A DNA stretch of 64,000 bases from Saprospiraceae bacterium (GTDB lineage: Bacteria; Bacteroidota; Bacteroidia; Chitinophagales; Saprospiraceae): positions 459,001-523,000 of the forward strand of contig JADJJU010000001.1 of NCBI GenBank assembly GCA_016706365.1, given 5' to 3'. Below the pieces are notes generated by a model, which was not told the origin of the DNA, made no database searches, and saw only the letters and a list, made by a program, of their open reading frames with translations. Below, in pieces: positions 49,555 through 60,400 of this stretch. The position numbers and the translations under genes are program-made. Numbering within the stretch: position 1 is the stretch's first letter; each line of letters opens with the position of its first letter.

Positions 49555-52500
49555 CTATTTGTCAACTAAAATCATTCTTTTGGTTTCAGCATAGCCCGGG
49601 GCTTCCATTTTATATAAATAGACACCCGGTGCCCCTAAGTCCTGGCTTTGAATATTGACCTGACTTTGTCCTTTCGGATATTGTCCTTTTGTCTGCCATA
49701 CTGTTTTACCACTTAGGTCGCTTACCGTGATTATTACTTCTGATGCTTCACTTACAAAGAATGAAAGCATTGTAGATTCTTTAAATGGATTGGGCATTAA
49801 GGAAAGCATTCTCGTCTGCTCATGCTCAGCATTTGCTTGTCTGAAATTCAGTTTCAATGTTCCATTAAATTGCCCTGCTATTGCTGCTTCATTTTCAAGC
49901 AAACTGCTATTGATTTCTATCATTTTACTGATGTTAGCACTTTTAAGAACTTCAATTCGCAGATAAAATATTGGTACACCCGCTTGCAGGCTTACCGGCT
50001 TGAAGTGGTACCAGTTGAATGGCACCTGACCATTATTTCCACGTTTCAGATTGAAATTTTCTTCTGTCCAATTTTCAAGCTCAGCTTTCTCAATCCGGAC
50101 TAATTTTCCATACTCAGGATTGACCTCCAGAGTAGCCTGAAAGGCCTCTACATCTTTAAAATTCTTAGCCTCTATTGGGAAGTAAACATAGGATCCTGCT
50201 TCTGCCCATATATCTTCTACTGTTAATTCTACCTCAGGCCCATTGGATCGATTAGCAATATTGTGAGAAGCACTTACTGAACTGCTCATGTTGATATCAC
50301 CGGATTTGATCCCAATAAAATTCTTCCTGATATCAGTATTTAAGTTATTGATCGTGTATGATTCAGGAATAGCAGATGCCATCGGATTTTCAATATCATC
50401 AAATTCAAAATCTGCATCGACAAATCTCCAGGAAGGATTAGAGGCAAGTACTTCAGTTTTTCCTAACACAAGTCTTTGAATTTCAAGCATATCTACCGCA
50501 CTCACTGTACCAGAGCGATTGACATCAGCTGCCAGATATTTATAAGGGGAATTAAATTTTTGAATTCCCAGCACATGTTTTTGGATCAACATGATATCTA
50601 TAGTTGAGACTCCATTTTTATGATCCGAATCTCTTCCGGGAACAAGTGTGTATGATCTATTTGCAGGTACATTTTCAAAACTGTATTCACCATTAGATGC
50701 TGTTATCGCAGGATTGAATCCGCTATTCTCCAATTTTACTGTTGCATTCTCAATTAGCTCGTTTTTCTCGTTTAAAACTGAACCTTCTATCACTTTATAG
50801 ATAAGCCCGTCCGGACATTGATCATGATTATCAGTGATCAGAATATTTGCTACTCCTATATCAAAGTTTCCTGCTTCATCCCAGACATAAATCTCAACAG
50901 TTCTTATTCCCAGTGAATCACATGTAAACACAAGAATGGTGTCATTCGGATTTGCCGAATAAGAAAACTTAAGATTTCCAGCTGCTGTACAATTGTCAGT
51001 ACTTCCATTATTAAACACAAATGCCGGAATCTGAACCATTGCCATCATTGGCATCAAAGTGCTTGATACAAATTGTAAAATGGGCGTTGGAGGCTTAATG
51101 TCGTTTATCAGCACTTCTACAAGAAATTGAAGCGTACTTATATTTCCACACAAATCATCAATGGTAAAGCTGACAAGGTTCACACCCACCGGATAAATAC
51201 CGGAAGCATTATTTCCAATTAAAAGCGGTGTATCAAAACTTCCATTATTTCCATAATCTATTCTATAGCGATATTTTATGTTTGCAGCATTGGTACAATC
51301 TATTGCCGATACATTTGGTAATGAGACATTTGCACTGAGTTGATCACAATCGTCGTTGTCCACATTTATATGAAATATTTGGTCCGGTATTGGAGTTACT
51401 ACTGGTGGTTCAGTATCCATCACCTTGATGATTTGATAGTGAAACCAATATCCGGTGCTGTCAGTGATATCATAAATACACGAGTCAATAACTTCCCATT
51501 TACGCAGCACTTTGAAACAGGCATTATCACTTGAAACAGTATACACTTCATCTTCAAAATCCACGTGTATATCTGTGCATAATGAAGCTGTAATAACCGG
51601 GACGTCGTATGGAGGAACCAGGGATCCCGGGTCCAGATTTCCTGCTTCGCAGGATGGCAAAGTCAAATTTTCAGGCCAGTCAATCATCACTCCTCCTGGG
51701 ATGGTGATGTTAGCCACTGTGATATTTTGATTACAGATAATTTCATTAGTTCCATCTGTGTAGGCAATTGTTCTTACGACAACACCAAGATTACAAGCAC
51801 TTAGGCCACTGGAATCAAGACTCACATCTGTCAAAATGTTTTGACCACAATTGTCAGCAGCGGAGGGTATTTCATTATTGAGATAATAATTCAAATCAAA
51901 ACTGCAATCAACTGTTACATCAAGGGGACATGTTACGAGCGGTGCTATTTTATCCTGCACGATTACCTGGACCATACATTCATTATAGCGTCCAGGAAAT
52001 TGACCTCCTCCTACTATCCCGGGGCCGGGGTTAATATCGTAAACTCTCAGAATTACTATAATCGGACTTGCAGAAACATCATTACAGCAAAATGAAACCT
52101 GATCATTGAACTGGGGATTGGGGTCACAGGCATTGGCTGTCATCCTTCTCACTTTGAAAAATACAGGACTGCAATTATCGGAACTTCCATTATCAAATGA
52201 TGAGGCAGGTATTACTGCTGTTCCCAGATTATTGAGAGGGACAGTCGTTGATGTTTGACATAATTGGTTGGGAGGAGTGTTATCAGAAACATGAACAGTT
52301 ATACTGGCCTCAGCAGTAAATCCGCAGGGATCAGTGACCCTGTACACTATTATATGACTCCCGGCATTCACACCTGGTACTAACCCTCCATTACTAAAAA
52401 CAACTCCATTGGGTGTTGTCATTTGCACAATCAGCGAACCAGTGGATGCACAAGCATCACTTATTGTAGCCACCGGCAAATTAAAACTGGCTGAGGTACA

Positions 52501-53445
52501 TGTATTTCCAACTGTATTCAGGTTTATAGGACCTGGAGGTAGGACGATTGTTGGATTTCCGGTATCTGTTATAGTAAGGGTTTGAGTAAGAATATAAGGA
52601 CCAGCCGGAGGGTTACACAGGTCGTTCACTACCCATGTACGCTCAATAATTCTTGAGTTACCACAAAGAGTTATAACATTATCTGTCGGCGCTGCTAATG
52701 CAATATTGCAAAATAGTCCTACCTGCAGAGGCACACCTCCTAGTGTAGGTACTCCCTGCGCTGCCGGTGAGATATCCAGACCAGCAGTACATGTCAATAA
52801 CCTATCAGGTGGAGCAGCCAAATCATTCGGATCAGACGGAACTACATTATATAAAACTGTGCATGTAGTGGATCTCCCTGTATTGTCAATATAAGTCCAG
52901 GTCAACTCGACTTCTTGAATTATATTAATTGCGCAAGCACCATTATTTGAAATTACATTTACCACCGGTCCAAGAACCGATGCTATTCCCGAACAATCAG
53001 TTGCAGGAGGTGGTATAATTGAATTAAAACTTACTCCACAGGGTATATCTATTGGTCCTGCCGGACAGGCCACTAGCGGGGCATTCTCATCAATAATTGT
53101 GATATTTCCACCGCATGGGGGGAAACCCGGATACGAAATCATGTAAGGAAAAGTTAATCCTACATCTGCAGAAGTTACAAAAGGTGGCGATGGAACACCA
53201 TTTCGCATTATTACAAAATTATATACACATCCCGGAGCACCTCCTATAAGAACACTTGCAGAAGGGATCATATCTGCGCATGAATTAGTAATCCCATAAT
53301 TTACATTTGCAGCACAGCTGTAAACATTACATTGCCCGTTAGCTGAAAAGCTAAGCAGGCAAAGAGTTACCACTAATTGAATGATTAGCATGTATAGGAA
53401 AATAGTACTTTTAATCTCTCTTCTCATGGTTGATTGTTTATCCAT
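49555..53445 (-). CDS. G3: T9SS-exported HYR/dockerin/cohesin-like protein, intact
   Basis: 1296 residues with no frameshift. Signal region about 12-37 (MLIIQLVVTLCLLSFSANG); Met1 and Met7 are both possible starts. About ten Cys-rich HYR-like modules follow, with one block (FDNGSSDNCSPVFFKVRRM) that closely matches a G1/G5 block. The C-terminal set: carboxypeptidase-regulatory-like (VEGSVLNE-type EGSVLNEKNELIENATVKL), dockerin-like pair (NGVSTIDIMLIQKHVLG; ADVNRSGTVSAVDMLEIQRLV), linker with SWRFVDADFEF and FIGIKSGDINMSS, cohesin-like (AFQATLEVNPEYGKLVRIE), T9SS domain (LSLMPNPFKESTMLSFF...KRMILVDK). Because it is unbroken, it is the best template for the plan of the whole cluster. Confidence 0.88.
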   Translation of the reverse strand: MDKQSTMRREIKSTIFLYMLIIQLVVTLCLLSFSANGQCNVYSCAANVNYGITNSCADMIPSASVLIGGAPGCVYNFVIMRNGVPSPPFVTSADVGLTFPYMISYPGFPPCGGNITIIDENAPLVACPAGPIDIPCGVSFNSIIPPPATDCSGIASVLGPVVNVISNNGACAINIIQEVELTWTYIDNTGRSTTCTVLYNVVPSDPNDLAAPPDRLLTCTAGLDISPAAQGVPTLGGVPLQVGLFCNIALAAPTDNVITLCGNSRIIERTWVVNDLCNPPAGPYILTQTLTITDTGNPTIVLPPGPINLNTVGNTCTSASFNLPVATISDACASTGSLIVQMTTPNGVVFSNGGLVPGVNAGSHIIVYRVTDPCGFTAEASITVHVSDNTPPNQLCQTSTTVPLNNLGTAVIPASSFDNGSSDNCSPVFFKVRRMTANACDPNPQFNDQVSFCCNDVSASPIIVILRVYDINPGPGIVGGGQFPGRYNECMVQVIVQDKIAPLVTCPLDVTVDCSFDLNYYLNNEIPSAADNCGQNILTDVSLDSSGLSACNLGVVVRTIAYTDGTNEIICNQNITVANITIPGGVMIDWPENLTLPSCEAGNLDPGSLVPPYDVPVITASLCTDIHVDFEDEVYTVSSDNACFKVLRKWEVIDSCIYDITDSTGYWFHYQIIKVMDTEPPVVTPIPDQIFHINVDNDDCDQLSANVSLPNVSAIDCTNAANIKYRYRIDYGNNGSFDTPLLIGNNASGIYPVGVNLVSFTIDDLCGNISTLQFLVEVLINDIKPPTPILQFVSSTLMPMMAMVQIPAFVFNNGSTDNCTAAGNLKFSYSANPNDTILVFTCDSLGIRTVEIYVWDEAGNFDIGVANILITDNHDQCPDGLIYKVIEGSVLNEKNELIENATVKLENSGFNPAITASNGEYSFENVPANRSYTLVPGRDSDHKNGVSTIDIMLIQKHVLGIQKFNSPYKYLAADVNRSGTVSAVDMLEIQRLVLGKTEVLASNPSWRFVDADFEFDDIENPMASAIPESYTINNLNTDIRKNFIGIKSGDINMSSSVSASHNIANRSNGPEVELTVEDIWAEAGSYVYFPIEAKNFKDVEAFQATLEVNPEYGKLVRIEKAELENWTEENFNLKRGNNGQVPFNWYHFKPVSLQAGVPIFYLRIEVLKSANISKMIEINSSLLENEAAIAGQFNGTLKLNFRQANAEHEQTRMLSLMPNPFKESTMLSFFVSEASEVIITVSDLSGKTVWQTKGQYPKGQSQVNIQSQDLGAPGVYLYKMEAPGYAETKRMILVDK

Positions 53446-54607
53446 AAATGATTGACAATGTCTTCATCAGTCATCCAAAATGGACCGATAAAATAGTGCA
53501 CCGGACGACAAGCGCCCGGGCACAAACTACTGTTTATGGGAAAAATATCTTGGTAAGTTTGGCTGAAACAGTGTATTTATTCTAAATTATTTGAAATAAT
53601 ACACTTTAAATCGATATTATTTTCATTGCATAGAATTTTACAAAATAATACAACGAAAATCTATATTTAGACGACATGAGGACAAAAGAATGACCTTGCA
53701 GTTGGCCGACTGCATTAACACTCAAGTGTTCAAAAACTACATAACTAATTGATAAACAATATGAAATAAAACATTTATTCAATATTGTCCACAATAATAC
53801 AGGTTCGATTTCTCAGGTGGAACAGTTGCAGGTGTCCACTGGAGTGAATATCAAAACTCCCGTCTCATGTACGTCATTTCTTTGAAAGAACTAAATTCTC
53901 TTCTTGAAATAAATCCTTAATTGATAAATTGAATTTGAATAATCAGTGAACCAATTCCAACAAATCTAGAATTATACTTTTCAGTAAAATTTTGTTGAAA
54001 CTTATTCATTAGCCGTAGCAAGGTAAACTGATAATTTCGGTAGGTAAGTTTTGGAAGATACAAATTGCTTCTCTGCATCTGATTACAAATATAATATAAT
54101 CGTAATATGTTATCCAAACTTTTGGCTCATTATTTTTCAACTATTTTATTCAAGGGGATATATTTTAAATTATAAATACACAATCAACTAATAGCCTATA
54201 CATTATACATCAATTTGTAATATATCATCCAATAAAAATTATTACATTTTACTAATCACTCTTACTTCCAATACACGGTCACCATGTATTATCACTACTA
54301 TATATACAGTGTTAGGACTTTCCATATAGCTTGCTAACAGAAATATATATCACTTTCACATTGACACGCGGACAGATGCCTTTTAAATGCTAAATAAGAG
54401 GAATAGAGAGGCCCGGAAACGCAAATGCCAATATGGATGACTCAAAGAGTATTTAAAGGTCATACGGGGCTTAAAACGGATACGATGTGTTACAAATATT
54501 CATTCACGCTGGAAAAAGGCAATGACGGATGAAAACTTCATTTATTTGAAAAAAAAAGCCCCTCCTGAATCATTTCCAGGAAGGGCTTATATTACTTTTC
54601 ATTAGTA
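53446..54607. other. 1.16-kb spacer between G4 and G3
   Basis: AT-rich, no credible gene (two 60-residue frames lack any motif). Contains the G4 terminator at 54549-54588 and presumably the G3 promoter. It is the longest gap in the cluster. Confidence 0.5.
54549..54588 (-). terminator. Intrinsic terminator after G4
   Basis: Twelve-position stem (54556-54567 with 54577-54588, one mismatch), followed on the minus strand by T9. 20 bases after the G4 stop. Confidence 0.88.
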
Positions 54608-57121
54608 TCAGTCAAGAACAATAAACGATTTTGTCATTTTTTGATTGCCGTCAGATAATGTCAGCCAATAAAGTCCGGCTGAAGGCAAAGCAGTTCTATT
54701 CAGTGTGAATTGGTTCATACCTTTATCAAATGAAGTTTTTTGCTGGAAAATAACCTTTCCACTATTATCAGTAACCTGAAGATTTACTTCTTTTTGGGTT
54801 TCTAATGTAAAACCAATTCTACAATCATTCACCATTGGATTTGGTGCTATATTTAGATTGAAAATATTAGTATTAGTTGCAGAAACAAAGTTTGAATTTA
54901 TGCGATTCAATTCGATTGCAGCAATTTGAAGATCAGCATTGTAAGCTTCTGCATTAATAATCTGATCATTAACAAACACTTCCTGAGTATTTCCTGCTTC
55001 AATGGCTTCAAAAACAAATGCTAACAAAAGATCATTTTTGTCAATTTGAACAGCACTTAATTCATCCCATGAATAAGTTACAATACCTTCTTCCAAACGA
55101 TTCAAACCAAAGTTTCCGCCTTGTAATTTTGAATCTTCTGACAAGCCTGTAAATCTTAATGTTGCAGGATTAAATTTCATGGTAAACTGAACACCGGTGA
55201 TTGATTTTGATTCAGCAGCAATAACAGGAACTGTCACTTCAGAACCAGAATTAAAATTCGAATCTTCAAGAGTCAACTTCCAATTGTTAACAGTCCTGCT
55301 GGAAACAGAAGTGGCATCATCTGCAGGCGCTTCATATGCGCTACCATCCAAGTCTCCAATTTTGACGCCTACAAAGTCAATCGTCATGTCTGTCTTGCTA
55401 TGGTTCTGAATATTGTAAATTTCTCTGAATGCTTCCTTCAAAGGAGATTGTGGATTCTCAAACTGATAAGCTTTGTCTACGAATCTCCATGGCTCAACAC
55501 CAGGGAATGCTTCCAGATTTAATAACAACATCATTCGAAGTTGAAGTAAATCCTGGACATTTAAATTATTGTCTCTGTTTACATCAGCTGCAATAATGCT
55601 GTAAGGATTATCAAGTAATTCTTCACCAGTTAAATGTCTGCGCAGTTTAATTATATCCACAGTAGATAATCCAGATCTGATACTGCCTTTCATTTTAGGC
55701 ATAATCTGATAATTTTTACCTTCTACTGTATTATCAAGAAGGTAGTGGCCATTATTATCTGTGATATCAGAAGGCAGGGAATCATTTTGTCTTAGATATA
55801 ATGATACTCCCGGTATATCAGCTTCATTTACATAAGCTACTCTACCTCCAATCAATCCTCCTGAAGTATCCGGAGGACACACATTCATATTATCCTGAAT
55901 TCTTACAAAAGTAATACAGAAGTCAGTATTACCGGATTGATCAGTTACTACCATTCTAACCTCTTTCTGGCCTCTATCCGCGCAGGTAAAAGTACTTGGG
56001 AATATATCAAACCTTAGATTTTGTCTTGAGGTACAATTGTCATAGCTGCCGGCATCAAACATCTTTGCTTGTAATTGAACCATTCCATTCATCATAAGAG
56101 TAGTACTTAATCCAAAATGGCAAACTGGTGTAGGTTGCTTCAAATCTCTTACAACCACTCTTACATAACATGTATCATAGTTACCACAGTAGTCATTAGC
56201 AAGAAAACGCACAATGTGGGTGCCTAAAGGATAAAATCCGGAAGCATCTCTTCCTTTCAAGGTGGAATAAGGAGAGTTGTTTGTAATTCCTACATTCTCA
56301 GTACAATTATCAATAGCTACAGGATGAGGGAAATCAACATAAGCCCCATTACAGTTATTATCAAATGTGCCGACTGTGAAATCCATAGGACAGACCACAA
56401 ACCTCGGAGCAACATTATCCATTACTTTAATAATTTGAGTATATGTCCATAGACCAGTTCCATTGTAACTGTTGTAAGTACACCAGTCAATAACTTTCCA
56501 GGTTCTCAATATTTTTTTACATCCTGCAGGATTGAAATAATCACCAAAAACAAAAACAGCATCCTCATACGCAATACCAATCATGCTGCATGGTCTGTTA
56601 TTCCAGTGAGGTTTATTATATGGAAAAGGTATTTGATCCGGATTTAGATTGTTATAATGACATTCAGTAACAGTATAATCCAGGGGCCATTGGATATCAT
56701 AATAAGAGAAACCTCCTCCTGAACCGGCAATGGTAATTCTTTGAGTACAATAGTATGTACCAATAGGGGTCGTAATTATCCATCTTCTAATGATGTAGCC
56801 TATTCCACAATTATTTGTATAATCTTCAATTGGTTGTTCCTGAATCACTACATTTTGATAATGCGTGTTCACCGTAGGCTGACCATAACTGTGGGGATCA
56901 CCATTGTATGTGGTACATGACACGTATACATCATGCGGACAATTAACAAATAGTGTGTTAGGGTCTTCAACTTTCATCACTGCATTCACTTCTTTATCCA
57001 GCCCAAGGAAGGAATAAATATTAGCATTCAGCGTGCAGGTGAAGGAGAAGGAAATTAAAAAAACGAGGGAAAACGCCAGACTTAAGGGGCGCTGTGAGAT
57101 CGGGGGTACAGCTAGTTTCAT
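54608..57121 (-). CDS. G4: smallest T9SS-exported HYR/dockerin/cohesin-like protein, intact
   Basis: 837 residues, unbroken. Signal peptide about 10-33 (SLAFSLVFLISFSFTCTLNA). Only three or four HYR/Ig-like modules: VNCPHDVYVSCTTYNG, then ILRTWKVIDWCTYNSYNGTG, then MDNVAPRFVVCPMDFTV, then VCHFGLSTTLMMNGM. The block GCKKILRTWKVIDWC also occurs in related form in G1, G3 and G5. The C-terminal set: carboxypeptidase-regulatory-like (GGRVAYVNEADIPGVSLYL), dockerin-like pair (SGLSTVDIIKLRRHLTG; ADVNRDNNLNVQDLLQLRMM), WRFVDKAYQFENPQSPL linker, FVGVKIGDLDGSA, cohesin-like domain (GVQFTMKFNPATLRFTGL; NFGLNRLEEGIVTYSW) and T9SS domain (NLNIAPNPMVNDC...MTKSFIVLD). It represents the minimal version of the family. 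Function unknown. Confidence 0.88.
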   Translation of the reverse strand: MKLAVPPISQRPLSLAFSLVFLISFSFTCTLNANIYSFLGLDKEVNAVMKVEDPNTLFVNCPHDVYVSCTTYNGDPHSYGQPTVNTHYQNVVIQEQPIEDYTNNCGIGYIIRRWIITTPIGTYYCTQRITIAGSGGGFSYYDIQWPLDYTVTECHYNNLNPDQIPFPYNKPHWNNRPCSMIGIAYEDAVFVFGDYFNPAGCKKILRTWKVIDWCTYNSYNGTGLWTYTQIIKVMDNVAPRFVVCPMDFTVGTFDNNCNGAYVDFPHPVAIDNCTENVGITNNSPYSTLKGRDASGFYPLGTHIVRFLANDYCGNYDTCYVRVVVRDLKQPTPVCHFGLSTTLMMNGMVQLQAKMFDAGSYDNCTSRQNLRFDIFPSTFTCADRGQKEVRMVVTDQSGNTDFCITFVRIQDNMNVCPPDTSGGLIGGRVAYVNEADIPGVSLYLRQNDSLPSDITDNNGHYLLDNTVEGKNYQIMPKMKGSIRSGLSTVDIIKLRRHLTGEELLDNPYSIIAADVNRDNNLNVQDLLQLRMMLLLNLEAFPGVEPWRFVDKAYQFENPQSPLKEAFREIYNIQNHSKTDMTIDFVGVKIGDLDGSAYEAPADDATSVSSRTVNNWKLTLEDSNFNSGSEVTVPVIAAESKSITGVQFTMKFNPATLRFTGLSEDSKLQGGNFGLNRLEEGIVTYSWDELSAVQIDKNDLLLAFVFEAIEAGNTQEVFVNDQIINAEAYNADLQIAAIELNRINSNFVSATNTNIFNLNIAPNPMVNDCRIGFTLETQKEVNLQVTDNSGKVIFQQKTSFDKGMNQFTLNRTALPSAGLYWLTLSDGNQKMTKSFIVLD

Positions 57122-57347
57122 AGTATGTTTAATTTAGTTCGTGTTCAGGGTATTCCATATCACGCACTAATGTACGTATTTTCATGAATTTCAAAATGAA
57201 TCTATAAAATAAGTTTTTCAAATTAAAAAAAATACCTTGATTATATTAAGATTTTTTAACAAGTGAGAGTCAATTAAGCACAATTCTTCTCCTATAACAT
57301 ATTTTTCTTTACATGTCTTAACAGAACCATTCTTGTAAAAAGACAAT

Positions 57348-57376
57348 AAAAAAGGCCCCGGGTAAAACCCGGGGCC
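57348..57376 (-). terminator. Intrinsic terminator after G5
   Basis: Perfect 10-bp GC-rich stem (57354-57363 with 57367-57376), AAA loop, followed on the minus strand by T6. 25 bases after the G5 stop. Confidence 0.9.
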
Positions 57377-57401
57377 CATATAAAGTCAGCTATGACTGAA
57401 A

Positions 57402-60400
57402 TTAATCAATAATGACCATTTTCTTAGTAGCCTTGAAGTCACCTGCCTCCAACTGGTAGTAAAGTACACCAGCGTTTGGAAGATCAGATTTCTTAACGAT
57501 AACGTTGTTTAGACCTTTTGCGAAGTCACCTTCGATCAATCTTACAACTTTACCAGTTACATCGAACACACGAATTGATGCGTTCATTGCTTCCGGTAGG
57601 CTGAAGCTAATCTTAGTTTCATTTGCAAACGGGTTAGGCTCATTCTGGAACAACTCATAAGTTGCAGCAGTAATGGTACCATTACCAGTGTTGAACACAA
57701 GACCTAAGTTAATTGCATTGATCTCAGTAGTATAAGCTTCTGCAGCGATACGGCTGGAGTTGATGCTTATTGCTTCGCTCAATGTAGCGTTAGACTTAGC
57801 TCTGAATGTCAATGTGAATAGTACGTCGTCAGAGTTCAAATCTAATGGAGCAGTTGTGTTCCAAGAAGAAGTGATTCTACCGATGTCAAGTCTTGAGAAA
57901 CCGAAGTGTTCTTCAGTTACATTCAACTTGCCAGCTTCGAAACCAACGAAGTCTAACATATCAACATTGAAGTTCATTGTGTACTGGTAACCAGCGATAT
58001 CAGCGATGTCCGCAGCGCGGAAGTCTACTTTGTATTCATTTCCTTTCTTCATAGAAATTTCATCTACAACGAAGTCAAATGATACTCCTGATCTGTTAGT
58101 TCCACCGTTGAAAGATGAGCTATTGTAAGCAGCAGAGCCGTTTACATCACCCACTTTGATTGAAGTGAAGCTTTCAGACATCATATCAGTCTCCAGCGGA
58201 TTAATTTCTCTTGATTCAGGGAATGCAGGAGTGAATGGATTCGTAGGATTCTCGAATTCGAACTCTGTAGGTACAAATCTCCAGGACTTATTAACTCCAA
58301 ACATTGGAGCTTTATCAAGGATTACTTTACGGATGTCAACAAGGTCAGCAGCAGAAATTCTACCGTCACCAGTCGCATCAGCAGCGATTAATTTGTACTC
58401 ATTTGCAAGAGCACCGTTTCCAAGAATGTGACGCTGAATCAAAGAGATATCAGCAGTAGTTACACCATTCAATGCGTTGTCGTTTCTTGAAGGCTCAATA
58501 ACATAAGTTCTGTCTGTTGGCACAGTAACTGTATAGTTACCCTGAACATCAGTATTTCCAACATATATGTTACTTGCAGTTGTAACTTTTACTGTTACAA
58601 ACTCAACACCTACAGAAGTAGTTTCAGATAATAATGCACCAGCGATATCTGCAACGTCCTCATCAGGACAAATAGCACCCATGTTGTTTTGAACATTGAT
58701 GAATGTTTCGCAGTAATCCCAGTTTCCATTCTCATCACCTACCCAAAGTTGGATAGAAACAGTACCTAAATCAGCACATGTGAACACTAAAGTAGTGTTA
58801 CCAGCACCTGGTACATCACCGTTAGGATTGTCAGCACTTCTGATAGCTCTGAATCTTAGGTTTTCTTCTAAGGTACAGTTATCATAAGAACCAGCATCCC
58901 AAAGAACTGCCTGAATTGGCACCTCACTTGTAGCAGGCATCAAGTCTGTAGAAAGACCGAAGTAGCATACAGGAGTAGGTTTCTTGCAGTCACGGATACG
59001 GAATTCTACCTCAAGGATAGCTTTGTTTCCACAACCATCTTCTGCAATCCACTTAATGATGTGTGCAGGACCATTGTCCGGTGTAGCAGGCCATACTCTG
59101 TCAACAGTGATTTCGCAACCTCTTGGTTGGTTATTCGGGCTTTCACCAGGAAGATCAATTCTTCTGATTGGTGAAGTACGATTACCAAATGGGAATACTT
59201 CCCACTCCCAACGAATCTCGTCACAGTCAGCACAGTTGTCTGTAGCTGTTGCTCTTAGAGGGAACGTTTGAGTCTGAGGATTACAGCTTCCTTCGAAGCA
59301 CTGAGTACCTGGGTTAGAAGTGATAACAGGTTTCTCATTATCAATTACTTTGATAATTTGATCCCACATCCATGGGTTCAATACTGAGAATTCCTGGCAC
59401 CAGTCGATTAGTTTCCAACGACGGATGATTTTCTTACAACCAGCGTCGAAGTCAAATTCCCACTCGTCGTATGTCATACCTACCTGAGAACACAGATCCT
59501 CTCTGTAGATATAAGGTCTGGCACCTACAACCAATCTTGGATTTGCAGCCAAAGAATCAGGAGTAAGAGCAGAGCCACACACATCAACTTCTAAGTCTGC
59601 AGGCCAAACTACATCAATTCTGTTACAGTTAGGGTAAGCAGGGTTGATAGGACGTAGTCTGAAACGTCTCTTACCATCAATACCAGGACCATTAGATCCA
59701 AGTGGAGTGATGCCACCCGGAGGATCGCAAGACAGCAAGAACTGAGGTACAGTTGGAAGCGGACCTTCGAAAGGACCACGAACCGGGAATGTATAATTGT
59801 CTACATAGTTAGATTCGTAAGTACCTGAAACACCTTGAATCTGACGGTATACTAAGTAGAAACCTCTGTCAGGACCATCACCCTGGTAAACAATACCAGG
59901 AAGATTTTCGCCAGAGTTAAACGGATACAAGTTAGTAACTGTGATCTGTTGAGTACATCTTGCGATGTTACCATAGTTATCAGTTACTGTAAATACTCTC
60001 AAGATTGGACCATTCACACTTGTACGGCAAACCAGGTCACCAACAACAGTTTCAGTAATTCTAAGAGCACATGTCATCTGAGGGTTTTCGCTCATTGGAA
60101 CAATAGGGAAACAATTGTCAAAAGCAGCTCCATCAAGGAATACCGCAGGAGCACCTGGGTTGTTACCTGGATAGTTCTGAACTCTGTTACATCTGTCAGC
60201 CTGTCTTGCTGCAACGAAAGGATTCGGACTAGGAAGTAATCTTCTGGTCTGATTTCCAATAACTACAGTACCAAACTGAGAAGCACGTGAAGTTGAATCA
60301 GTAAAGTCGAAGTGGTAACGGCAGTCAACAGTGATATCCGGAGGAGCAACCATTGTTGGTGGAAGTTTGTCTTGAACTTCTACTTCTACCATACAAACGT

